Shown: piece by piece, positions 35,401 to 42,576 of the stretch
Layout of the letters: the number at the start of each line of letters is the position of its first letter
Position numbering within the stretch: the first letter of the stretch is position 1
Assembly: GCA_902576125.1 (NCBI GenBank)
Contig: CACGUF010000010.1
Coordinates: 1-42,576, forward strand
Direction: 5' to 3'
DNA length: 42,576 nucleotides
Source: an uncultured Alphaproteobacteria bacterium
Lineage (GTDB): Bacteria > Pseudomonadota > Alphaproteobacteria > HIMB59 > GCA-002718135
Position numbers and translations under genes: made by a program
Notes under the pieces: generated by a model
Told to the model about the DNA's origin: nothing
Seen by the model: only the letters and a program-made list of their open reading frames with translations
The model's database searches: none

Positions 35401-36137
35401 TATAAAGTCCATCCTCCATCTATTAAATTAAGTGTTCCTGTAACAAAATCAGACTCATCACTTGCTAAATAAAGTGCCATTGATGCAATCTCATTTGGTT
35501 GAGCAAGACGTCCCATCGCCTGTCTTGCTATAAAATCCTCTCTAGCTTTTTTTGGATTTTCAGACATTTGTACTCTTCCTTCCCACGAAGGAGTTTCAAC
35601 TGTTCCGGGCAATATAGCATTACAACGTATTCCTTGACTAACATGATCTGTAGCTAAAGCTTTTACAAATCCATTAAGAGCTGCTTTTGTTGTTCCGTAT
35701 ATAAATCTATTTTGCACACCTTTTACACTTGAAGCTGCAGAAGAAACTATAATTATATTTCCTTTTTTCTTTTTTAACATCTTGGGTAATAAATTATGAG
35801 TCATTAAATAGGCAGAATAAATATTTACATTTACTGATCTATAAAATTCTTCAGTATCACAATCCATAATATTTCCATGATGAACAAAGCCAACAGCATG
35901 AAAAAGGATATCAATATTATCTATTTTATTACAAAAACTCTCTACATCTGATTTATTGGTGGCATCAACAACTTCAGTTTTTATTTTTGAATTTTCTTTA
36001 GAAAGTTCATTAAGTTTTTCTTTGTTAACATCCAAAGCAATTACTTCTGCACCTTCATTAGCAAAGGTTAAGGCTGTAGCTTTTCCAATTCCTTGAGCTG
36101 CAGCTGTTACAATAATATTTTTATTTTCTAATCTCAT
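35400..36137 (-). CDS. SDR oxidoreductase, probable 2-keto-3-deoxy-L-fuconate dehydrogenase
   Basis: 245-residue short-chain dehydrogenase. The coenzyme motif is TAAAQGIGKATAL (about 11-23, in place of TGxxxGIG), Asp37 after the second strand (IALDVN) favours NAD, and the active site has SSAAS with YGTTK (Tyr-x3-Lys, about 145-149). The C-terminus ends TLNLIDGGWTL. VKGVQNRFIYGTTKAALNG resembles the BDH2/DHRS6 and 2-keto-3-deoxy-L-fuconate dehydrogenase subgroup. It abuts the fuconate dehydratase gene without a gap and overlaps the FAH gene by one base, so it fits the C4 oxidation step. Fuconate-pathway membership is inferred from context. Confidence 0.86.
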   Translation of the reverse strand: MRLENKNIIVTAAAQGIGKATALTFANEGAEVIALDVNKEKLNELSKENSKIKTEVVDATNKSDVESFCNKIDNIDILFHAVGFVHHGNIMDCDTEEFYRSVNVNIYSAYLMTHNLLPKMLKKKKGNIIIVSSAASSVKGVQNRFIYGTTKAALNGFVKALATDHVSQGIRCNAILPGTVETPSWEGRVQMSENPKKAREDFIARQAMGRLAQPNEIASMALYLASDESDFVTGTLNLIDGGWTL

Positions 36138-37436
36138 CTAGTTATTTTTCCAATATTCTCCATTAGGATAAGAGAACTCCTTAACAGAGTTTTCTTTCAT
36201 TTCAATAGAATATCCATGATCTAGCGGTGGCATGTAATTACCATCCTTTAAGTTACATGGATATATGAAATGTTCATGTAGTTGATCAGAATATTCAACA
36301 AATTTATTATTTTTGTCTCCATTGATAATTACATAATCAATCATACATAAATGTTGGACATATTCACATAAACCAACACCTCCAGCATGAGGAAATATTG
36401 GAACTTTAAATTTATGTGCCATTAACATTACTGTTAAAATTTCATTAATACTCCCTATACGACAACTATCAATTTGACATACATTCATAGATCCTGACTC
36501 TAAAAATTGCTTAAACATAACTCTGCCACCACAAGCTTCTCCTGTTGCAAGTTTAACATTTCCTACTGATTCTTTTATTTTTACAAAACCTAAAACATCA
36601 TCTGGACTTGTGGGCTCTTCTACAAATAATAAATTAAATTTTTTATACGCATTAATATGCATTATTGATTGTTCAACACTCCATTGTTGGTTAGCATCAA
36701 CCATAATATGGCAATCATCACCGATTGTTTTTCTTATTAATTCAAGTCTTTTTACATCTGCCTCTAAATCCAAACCAACTTTAACTTTGAAATGTTTCCA
36801 ACCCATAGAAATATATTTTTTACATAGTTTTACTATTTTTTCATCTGAGTAACCAAGCCAACCAGCTGCTGTAGTGTAAGAAGGATAGCCTTCTTTTAAA
36901 ATTGTATCTATTCGTATTTCTTTATCATTTTGACTTTCTTTTAAAATTTTTAGTGCCTGATCAGGAGTTAAAACATCTTCAATATACTTGAAAGTTAACC
37001 AGCTAAGAATTTTTTCTGGATCACTTTCTGCTACAAATCTCCAAAGTGGTTTTTTATTTTTCTTTGCAATTAAATCCCATAGACAATTAAAAATGGCTGC
37101 AACAGCCATATGAACTGCTCCTTTTTCAGGACCCAGCCATCTAAGTTGACTATGGTCAACACACTTGTACCAGAGTTTACCAATATCATTTTCTATATCT
37201 TGCAAATTCATATTTTCAAAAATTGGAAAAAAATATTTAATACACTCTGCAACAATGTCATTCCCCTTGCCTATTGTAAAAGCTATTCCATAACCTTTCA
37301 GATTTAAATCATCAGTATATACTGTAACATATGTAGCTGAATAATCTGGATCAGTATGAATTGCATCAGAGCCTGTAAGATCTTTTGATGTTGGAAATCT
37401 AACATCCTCAACTGTAAATTTTAAAATTTTAGTCAT
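36138..37436 (-). CDS. fucD: L-fuconate dehydratase
   Basis: 432-residue enolase-superfamily acid-sugar dehydratase, removing water from L-fuconate to give 2-keto-3-deoxy-L-fuconate. The N-terminus DVRFPTSKDLTGSDAIHTD and HSQLRWLGPEKG are characteristic of FucD/ENOSF1. Catalytic Lys-x-Lys is Lys217-Lys219 (FKVKVG); metal ligands are Asp247 (MVDANQ), Glu273 or Glu274 (FVEEP) and Glu300 (TGEACGG). The His-Asp dyad is His350 (FPHAGGVGLCE) with Asp323 (CQIDSCRIG). All expected residues are present. It lies between a second enolase-superfamily gene and the SDR with gaps of 2 and 0 bases. Fucose dehydrogenase and fuconolactonase genes are not in the window. Confidence 0.93.
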   Translation of the reverse strand: MTKILKFTVEDVRFPTSKDLTGSDAIHTDPDYSATYVTVYTDDLNLKGYGIAFTIGKGNDIVAECIKYFFPIFENMNLQDIENDIGKLWYKCVDHSQLRWLGPEKGAVHMAVAAIFNCLWDLIAKKNKKPLWRFVAESDPEKILSWLTFKYIEDVLTPDQALKILKESQNDKEIRIDTILKEGYPSYTTAAGWLGYSDEKIVKLCKKYISMGWKHFKVKVGLDLEADVKRLELIRKTIGDDCHIMVDANQQWSVEQSIMHINAYKKFNLLFVEEPTSPDDVLGFVKIKESVGNVKLATGEACGGRVMFKQFLESGSMNVCQIDSCRIGSINEILTVMLMAHKFKVPIFPHAGGVGLCEYVQHLCMIDYVIINGDKNNKFVEYSDQLHEHFIYPCNLKDGNYMPPLDHGYSIEMKENSVKEFSYPNGEYWKNN

Positions 37437-37438
37437 TA

Positions 37439-38545
37439 TTAAAATTTTTTGAAAGTAGTGTTTTCAATAAAATCCCAATCCAATTCTATACCAAGACCGG
37501 GTTTAGAAGGTAAGTGGGCATAACCATTTTCAACTTTTATTGTATCCTTTAATCCAAAATTAAAATAATCGTAGGGAACAAGAACTTCAAAAAATTCTGA
37601 ATTTTTTATTGCAGCACAGCAATGTAAATTTACTAATTCTAGAGGGTGATAAATTGCTGTATGAATTTCACACTGAACTCCAAAACTTTCAGCTAAGTGA
37701 GCAGTTTTCATTGTTGCAGTTATACCTCCACTCCAAGATACATCTGCTCTAACCATATCAACCACTCTGGTCGAAATACATTCAGCAACGCTGTAAGGGT
37801 GTTTTGCAATAACTTCAGTTCCAATAATTGGGATATCTAATATTCTTGTTAATTCTCTAAGGTTATGAAAGTTTTCATCAAATAATGGTTCTTCAAACCA
37901 ATAGTAATTTAATTTTTCTAATTCTCTTCCTAAACGCAAAGCTTGTTCGAATGTGTAAGGTGCAACAGGATCACTCATTAATTTAAAATCATTTCCTACT
38001 GCTTTTCTTGTAGCTTTATGAATTTCTAAATCTAATTCATATGTTCCGGGAGGATGAATTTTATAAGCATTAAACCCTTTATCCTTGTATTCTATTGCTT
38101 CTTTAGCATAGTCATCGGGAGTTTTATAAACAAGAGAACTTCCATAAATAGGAACTTGATCTCTATAAGCGCCTAAATATTTATATAGCGGCTGACCAGC
38201 TTGTAAAGCTGATAAAACCCAACAGTTAATATCAAAAGGTCCATAACTATAAATTGGCGCATGGTTCCACCATCTATCAGCCATTCGATATTCATGCCAA
38301 TGCATTTCTCTATATAAAGGATCTCGACCAATAAAAAATGGTTTGAAGATGCTATTCGCTATTTCACCTGCCATAGATGCACCTCTTCCTGCAAATCCAA
38401 ATGTAGATGTACTTAAACCTTCATCTGTGTGAAAAGTTATAACTAAAAACTCTAAATCTGATTTTTTTCCATCTCGCATCTCAGAGTCTTTCATAACTGG
38501 GTCTTTATGACGACAGGCACGTATATCTATATCAGTAATTTTCAT
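37439..38545 (-). CDS. Mandelate racemase/enolase-superfamily sugar-acid dehydratase, substrate unknown
   Basis: 368-residue enolase-superfamily protein. The second-strand motif is Lys162-x-His164 (YKIHPPG), unlike the Lys-x-Lys of the neighbouring fuconate dehydratase. Metal ligands are Asp192 (MSDPV), Glu218 or Glu219 (FEEP) and Glu244 (GTEV). The His-Asp dyad is His295 (EIHTAIYH) with Asp268 (RADVSWSGG). This keeps it in the mandelate racemase group, where most members dehydrate sugar acids. The N-terminal capping domain with WHEYRMADRWWNHAPIY (about 83-99) sets specificity but matches nothing I recognise. It overlaps the CoA-transferase gene by 4 bases and precedes fucD, so it may handle a second deoxy- or methyl-sugar acid. 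Confidence 0.85.
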   Translation of the reverse strand: MKITDIDIRACRHKDPVMKDSEMRDGKKSDLEFLVITFHTDEGLSTSTFGFAGRGASMAGEIANSIFKPFFIGRDPLYREMHWHEYRMADRWWNHAPIYSYGPFDINCWVLSALQAGQPLYKYLGAYRDQVPIYGSSLVYKTPDDYAKEAIEYKDKGFNAYKIHPPGTYELDLEIHKATRKAVGNDFKLMSDPVAPYTFEQALRLGRELEKLNYYWFEEPLFDENFHNLRELTRILDIPIIGTEVIAKHPYSVAECISTRVVDMVRADVSWSGGITATMKTAHLAESFGVQCEIHTAIYHPLELVNLHCCAAIKNSEFFEVLVPYDYFNFGLKDTIKVENGYAHLPSKPGLGIELDWDFIENTTFKKF

Positions 38546-39690
38546 GAAAGTTCCATTTCTTCTATTATCTTTTTATTATCTTGTCCTACTTTTGGTGCAG
38601 CTCTCTCTGATTTAAATATTTTTCCATCAACTCTAATTGGACATCTAAGTGTTTCAATATTTAAACCATCAACTGCTTTAATTCTTTGAGTCATATCTAA
38701 AATTTTAAAACCTTCGTGTTTTAACATTTTTTCCCAATCTAAAACTTCTGCACACCATATATCAGCTGGTTCTAGAATATTTAATATATATTGTGTAGTT
38801 TGAGTTCCGACCCAATCTCCAATTTTTTTCTTTATTTCATCTCTTTCGGTGAACCATTTTTTTTGATCATGCATATTTTTTAAAAAATCTAAATCTAATA
38901 ATTCACCAAGCTTAGGAAGTGGTGTCATTGCTATTGCAACATAACCGTCTATTGTTTTATAAATTCCGTAAGGAGCTGATAAATAAGCATGCGCATTATT
39001 ATATTTACTTCTTACTGGCTTTCTATTTCCATCATTAAAATATGTAGTTAATACCTCAAATTGAAAATCAAGCAGTGCTTCAATTAAACTTGTTTCAACA
39101 TGAGATCCTTCATTAGTCCTAAATCTTTTGATTACAGCTGATAAAATACCTTCAACAAGAGAGTGTCCTGCAAGCATATCAGCAACAGCTAAACCCATTG
39201 GAGTTGGAGCTTCTCCACCATTTCCGTTTAACCATACTAAACCTGTTCTTGACTGAGCAAGAAGATCTTGTCCTGGCAGATCTTTCCAAGGTCCTTCAGA
39301 TCCGTACCCTGAGATTGAGCCATAAACAATTTTTGAATTTATTTTTTTTACACTTTCATAATCAAGCCCAATTTTTTCAATTACACCTGGTCTAAAATTT
39401 TGAGTGATTATATCAGCTTTAGTTATTAATTTTTTTACTAAATCTAAATCTTTAGAATCTTTTAAATTAGCTGCGAAACTCTCTTTATTACGATTAATAG
39501 CATGAAATAACGTACTATCTCCCTCTAAATCAGTGTCACTTATATATAATGTCCTGCATAGATCACCTACATCAGGTCTTTCAATTTTAATAACTCTAGC
39601 TCCTAAATCAGATAATCTTAGACCTGCATATGGCCCTGAAAGAAATTGACTAAATTCTAGAACTGTTAATCCTTCTAATGGTCTTGACAT
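38542..39690 (-). CDS. Class III (CaiB/BaiF) CoA-transferase
   Basis: 382-residue CoA-transferase family III protein, moving CoA between carboxylic acids. EFSQFLSGPYAGLRLSDLGA (about 12-31) and VIKIERPDVGDLCR bind CoA; NRNKESFAANLKD and YGSISGYGSEGPWKDLPGQD (about 137-156) hold the family Gly-rich region and the conserved catalytic Asp in GQDLLAQSRTG. ATG 39690 is chosen since GAGGA lies 7 bases upstream; an in-frame TTG at 39702 lies within the previous gene. In the same operon are MaoC-like genes, a common pairing in mesaconyl- or itaconyl-CoA-type pathways. Acceptor acid unknown. Confidence 0.88.
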   Translation of the reverse strand: MSRPLEGLTVLEFSQFLSGPYAGLRLSDLGARVIKIERPDVGDLCRTLYISDTDLEGDSTLFHAINRNKESFAANLKDSKDLDLVKKLITKADIITQNFRPGVIEKIGLDYESVKKINSKIVYGSISGYGSEGPWKDLPGQDLLAQSRTGLVWLNGNGGEAPTPMGLAVADMLAGHSLVEGILSAVIKRFRTNEGSHVETSLIEALLDFQFEVLTTYFNDGNRKPVRSKYNNAHAYLSAPYGIYKTIDGYVAIAMTPLPKLGELLDLDFLKNMHDQKKWFTERDEIKKKIGDWVGTQTTQYILNILEPADIWCAEVLDWEKMLKHEGFKILDMTQRIKAVDGLNIETLRCPIRVDGKIFKSERAAPKVGQDNKKIIEEMELS

Positions 39691-39691
39691 T

Positions 39692-40825
39692 TTATTCCTC
39701 AAAACTCTCTAGGTACATTGCTTTTAACTTATCAATAATAATATCCTCATTAATATTAGATTGAAGATAATCATTAATTATATTTCCACTTTCATCTTGA
39801 AATTTCATGTATCCATTATGTCTTGGTCTAATCCACGCTTTATTCAGTGTTAATCTAGTATTGGTAAAAAAACCATTACACTCATTATTTATTTGCTGAT
39901 TTTCCCATGCAATAGAATTGCCTGGTTGTCCCCCACTATTATAAAAAATTGATTTTTGACAATCAGCTCCTGAAATCCAATAACAATATTCTAAAGCAAG
40001 TTCTTTATGATTACTTTTATTAGATATTGCAATTCCAGTTCCACCTAAATGTGTTCCCTTAGGGCCTTTATTAGATAAGTTGATAACATTTGCATATGTT
40101 AAAATATTCTCTCTATAATTTGCTCGGGAGTAATTTGAAAATCCATATGTATAAGGTGAATAATAAAAATCATCAGTAGACGATAAAATTTCTGCAGTTT
40201 TAATTGGGTCCATAATAAAACAATCACTTATTAGATAAGCTGATATATTTTTCATCATTTCTAACGTTTTAATTCCAAATTCTTTATTAACAAAATTTTT
40301 GTCTTTAGGATTAAACTCTTCAGTAATATTATTATAGATACTATAAAAACTACTTATTGCATGTACTGGTTTTAAAGGCCAAAGAACTTTATTTTGTTTA
40401 GATAAATTCAAAAGTGCGTTCCAAGATTGTGGTAAAGAAGATATTAAATCTTTTCTAAAACAACATACTTGAGTCGCAGCATCTATTGCTAGTGCCCATT
40501 GATGACCATCAATATTATAGCTTTGATGAGATAATCCTACAGACTGTTTTTTTAACAAATTTAATTCATTTTGATAATCATCGACATCAAATTTTTGCAA
40601 TAATCCTTTAGCTGACACTTCTCCAACATGCGGATAATCAATTACCATTAAATCATATTCGTTTACCATTTGATCTATTGGCCTATCTGCAAATGCTTGT
40701 AATGATCTTTTATCCCAGTTAATTTCAACTTTATTATTATGTTTTTTTGAAAAAAATTCACTTGTAGCAATCATCGGATCATATCCTCTTGAATGATCCC
40801 ATGTCATTCCTCTGAGCTGAATCAT
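39692..40825 (-). CDS. Solute-binding-protein-like protein without signal peptide
   Basis: 377-residue protein resembling family 1 extracellular solute-binding proteins of sugar ABC importers: [20 protein letters not shown] (about 58-77), [17 protein letters not shown] (about 112-128), [13 protein letters not shown], and [19 protein letters not shown] (about 253-271). The start is fixed by a 4-base ATGA overlap with the MaoC-like gene upstream. The mature-type sequence begins at once ([17 protein letters not shown]), with no hydrophobic segment or lipobox. It is thus predicted cytoplasmic. No permease or ATPase accompanies it, and its neighbours are CoA-thioester enzymes. It may have become a cytoplasmic binding or accessory protein; export by another route cannot be excluded. 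Confidence 0.72.
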   Translation of the reverse strand: MIQLRGMTWDHSRGYDPMIATSEFFSKKHNNKVEINWDKRSLQAFADRPIDQMVNEYDLMVIDYPHVGEVSAKGLLQKFDVDDYQNELNLLKKQSVGLSHQSYNIDGHQWALAIDAATQVCCFRKDLISSLPQSWNALLNLSKQNKVLWPLKPVHAISSFYSIYNNITEEFNPKDKNFVNKEFGIKTLEMMKNISAYLISDCFIMDPIKTAEILSSTDDFYYSPYTYGFSNYSRANYRENILTYANVINLSNKGPKGTHLGGTGIAISNKSNHKELALEYCYWISGADCQKSIFYNSGGQPGNSIAWENQQINNECNGFFTNTRLTLNKAWIRPRHNGYMKFQDESGNIINDYLQSNINEDIIIDKLKAMYLESFEE

Positions 40826-41385
40826 TTTTTTTCATATTGATCTTTAAAGTCTTCAGGCTTCTTATACAAAACTGAGTGTAAGTGTTCACAATAAAGTACA
40901 ATCTCCCCATTACCTTTAAAAACTTCATAACTAGTTCTTACTAAACCCATTTTTTCATATTTAGGTTTTTTTTCCATATTTGTTCTAATTGTGTAGATCG
41001 TGTCATCAATAAAAACTGGCTTAATAAATCTTAAGCGGTCGTATCCATAACTAAATGAGTTAACACAATTAGTCGCTACTAAACCCAAACCATAAGAAAA
41101 AACCATTGCTCCTGCAACTAGTCTTTTTTTGAATAAACCTTCATTTTTAGCAAAATGTTCATCTGCAACATAGGGATGCATATCGAGTACCATACAATTA
41201 AACTGCATAGCTTCCCCTTCTGAAATAGTTCTTCTAAGGGATCTTATTTTATGATCTATAATAACATCTTCATAAAACCAATTTTCTGAATTCCATACAG
41301 GTAATTTGCTATGGTCTTTAGGCATATCTTTTGGAAAAGTTGACTCTATTCCAATAGTGTTTTTATATTTAAAATCTTTATTCAT
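40822..41385 (-). CDS. MaoC-like hotdog protein lacking the catalytic His
   Basis: 187-residue hotdog-fold protein of the MaoC/R-hydratase family. The catalytic segment of MaoC enzymes is Asp-x4-His. Here it reads [13 protein letters not shown], with Asp68 kept and Val73 in the His place. The next parts [19 protein letters not shown] and [20 protein letters not shown] fit the fold. The aligned paralogue at 41448 has the His, so the two diverged from a common ancestor. It may bind rather than hydrate a CoA thioester, or form a mixed complex. First gene of the probable long minus-strand operon, it overlaps the binding-protein-like gene by 4 bases. Confidence 0.8.
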   Translation of the reverse strand: MNKDFKYKNTIGIESTFPKDMPKDHSKLPVWNSENWFYEDVIIDHKIRSLRRTISEGEAMQFNCMVLDMHPYVADEHFAKNEGLFKKRLVAGAMVFSYGLGLVATNCVNSFSYGYDRLRFIKPVFIDDTIYTIRTNMEKKPKYEKMGLVRTSYEVFKGNGEIVLYCEHLHSVLYKKPEDFKDQYEKK

Positions 41386-41447
41386 ATTTAAAATTATGCT
41401 ACTCTATTATTTAAAAATATTGAATTCAATAAAAATAATGAGGGAAC

Positions 41448-41891
41448 ATGGTCGAGATAGAGCAATTTTTTGAAGATTACGAAGTTGGAGCAGAAAGAAT
41501 TACTGCTGCTAGAACAATTACTGAAACAGATATTGTCATGCATGCCATGCATTCAGGAGACTTCTATCCTCACCACGTAGATGCGGAGTTTGCTAAAACA
41601 ACACCCTTCGGTCAGAGAATTGCACAATTTAGTTGTACTTTTTCAATTGGAATTGCTCTTACTGCATCAGTAGTTAATAAAAGAGCTTTCACATATGGAT
41701 TTGAAAGACTTCGTTTCCCTAATCCTGTTTTTATTGGTGATACTATTCATACTAAAGTTACAATTAAAGAAAAAAAAGATGATCCTAAAAGACCTCAATA
41801 CGGTCAAGTAAATGAAGCTTGTGAAATATTAAATCAAAACGATAAGTGTGTTTGTTATTCTGAACATATTTTGCTTGTTGAAAAAAAATAA
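41448..41891 (+). CDS. MaoC-family enoyl-CoA hydratase-like protein
   Basis: 147-residue hotdog-fold hydratase with the catalytic pair intact: Asp38 and His43 in SGDFYPHHVDAEFAK. GQRIAQFSCTFSIGIAL (about 57-73) and FTYGFERLRFPNPVFIGDTI (about 84-103) complete the fold. A GAGGG site precedes the ATG. It is a clear paralogue of the divergent gene at 41385-40822, sharing the YG-x-x-RLRF-x-x-PVFI-DTI pattern; starts are 62 bases apart, so a shared divergent promoter is likely. It probably hydrates an unsaturated acyl-CoA made by the class III CoA-transferase. Substrate unknown. Confidence 0.85.
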   Translation: MVEIEQFFEDYEVGAERITAARTITETDIVMHAMHSGDFYPHHVDAEFAKTTPFGQRIAQFSCTFSIGIALTASVVNKRAFTYGFERLRFPNPVFIGDTIHTKVTIKEKKDDPKRPQYGQVNEACEILNQNDKCVCYSEHILLVEKK

Positions 41892-41892
41892 A

Positions 41893-42552
41893 TTAAAAAA
41901 CACTATACTTTAGATATGCTTCTTGAGGATCCATACCTTCACGAATTGATTTTCTAACTAAGTTTTCTGTGCTGATTAATTTTTCAGATCTTTTTAAGAT
42001 ATTCTCAATAATATTTGCTGGAATAATTACTACTCCATCAATATCTGCTAAAACATAATCATTGTTATTTATTACTGTATTACCAATTTTTATTGTTTGC
42101 TCAAATTTTGTTGGATGCCAATATCCGACTACATCTCTTGGTGTATAAAAACTACTCCATACAGGAAAGTCAATTTTTAAAATAAAATCTAAATCTCTTG
42201 CTCCACCATCAACAATATAACCTTTAACATCTTTTTGTTGGAGTGTTTCTGCCGACAATTCGCCCATCAAAGCCACTTCATTATTATTTGGCTGACAAAT
42301 TACTACTTTATCACTAGGTGCTTTAGATAAAAAACCAGTCCAGGCCAATAGAGTTTCGTGATGACTTAAAGATTTATTTATTTCACCCTCCATTGTAAAA
42401 ATTTGCCCAGCCAAAACATGATGATTTTTGCATGGCTTAATGTTTGGAGGAAGAGTAAAATCTTTGTAACCATCATCTCTCATAATATCATGTATTACAG
42501 AACTATAACACTTTGATAGTCTCTCAGTAAAATTATTATTTTTCATATTCAA
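41893..42552 (-). CDS. RraA-family protein (HMG/CHA aldolase-like)
   Basis: 219-residue protein of the RraA / 4-hydroxy-4-methyl-2-oxoglutarate aldolase family. The metal- and substrate-binding segment is YIVDGGARDLDFILK (about 113-127), with the conserved Arg-Asp pair, and DIDGVVIIPANIIENILKR (about 170-188) is the family C-terminal motif. Family members cleave 2-oxo acids to pyruvate or decarboxylate oxaloacetate; others merely bind RNase E. The Arg-Asp pair favours the aldolase type. It converges on the MaoC gene with one base between stops. Its start lies 24 bases from the window edge. Confidence 0.82.
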   Translation of the reverse strand: MNMKNNNFTERLSKCYSSVIHDIMRDDGYKDFTLPPNIKPCKNHHVLAGQIFTMEGEINKSLSHHETLLAWTGFLSKAPSDKVVICQPNNNEVALMGELSAETLQQKDVKGYIVDGGARDLDFILKIDFPVWSSFYTPRDVVGYWHPTKFEQTIKIGNTVINNNDYVLADIDGVVIIPANIIENILKRSEKLISTENLVRKSIREGMDPQEAYLKYSVF

Positions 42553-42576
42553 TCCTTATATCCCATTTCAGAAGAA

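Overview
The window is strongly AT-rich, with tightly packed genes, many 1-14 base start/stop overlaps, short intergenic gaps (the longest about 200 bases) and no RNA genes, insertion sequences or CRISPR arrays that I can see. The housekeeping genes (coxB-coxA-ctaB, a DUF3035/BamF-like lipoprotein, ubiA, and msbA-DUF374-waaA-lpxK-lpxL) indicate a streamlined, Gram-negative, aerobic alphaproteobacterium. A marine oligotroph of the SAR11/HIMB59/AEGEAN-169 kind fits, but I cannot settle the lineage from sequence alone.

Layout. Positions 1-3396 (minus strand) carry rsmE and the cytochrome c oxidase genes coxB and coxA, then the start of ctaB. Positions 3440-9798 (plus) are a lipid A and membrane run: ubiA, msbA, a DUF374 acyltransferase, Kdo transferase, lpxK and an LpxL-like acyltransferase. 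Positions 9791-19461 hold housekeeping genes: xseA, tadA, a class I glutamine amidotransferase, rluB, rsmD, pgi, a BamF-like lipoprotein, lspA, ileS and ribF.

From 19513 to the end the window becomes a carbon-catabolism region. It starts with xylA, then a glyoxalase-like gene paired with a divergent PanB-fold gene. Next comes a minus-strand unit of seven genes: a sugar-type (CUT2) ABC importer with a single-domain ATPase, a PhyH-type dioxygenase, a Gfo/Idh/MocA oxidoreductase, a DUF1479 dioxygenase and a MocD-like membrane di-iron oxygenase. An iolD-like ThDP hydrolase and a divergent D-2-hydroxyacid dehydrogenase follow. A hairpin terminator or attenuator separates the binding-protein gene from the permease, and a CG-centred palindrome of LacI type lies upstream of the binding protein.

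Positions 33033-41385 look like one minus-strand operon. It encodes L-fuconate dehydratase, a keto-deoxy-fuconate dehydrogenase-type SDR, an FAH-family diketo-acid hydrolase and an FMN L-lactate dehydrogenase-type enzyme. Together these would turn L-fuconate into pyruvate plus L-lactate and then oxidise the lactate. The FMN enzyme gene is broken by a one-base frameshift in a homopolymer. Upstream in the same operon are a second enolase-superfamily dehydratase, a class III CoA-transferase, a solute-binding-protein fold with no signal peptide and a MaoC-like protein lacking its catalytic His. A divergent, catalytically intact MaoC paralogue and an RraA-family aldolase-like gene lie beside it. 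The operon ends with a small Rieske-like protein in which both His ligands are replaced by Cys.

The best candidates for new biology are the four-Cys Rieske-like protein, the cytoplasmic binding-protein-like gene inside a CoA-thioester operon, the importer/dioxygenase/MocA/MocD cassette, and the PanB-fold protein that has lost its usual ligands.
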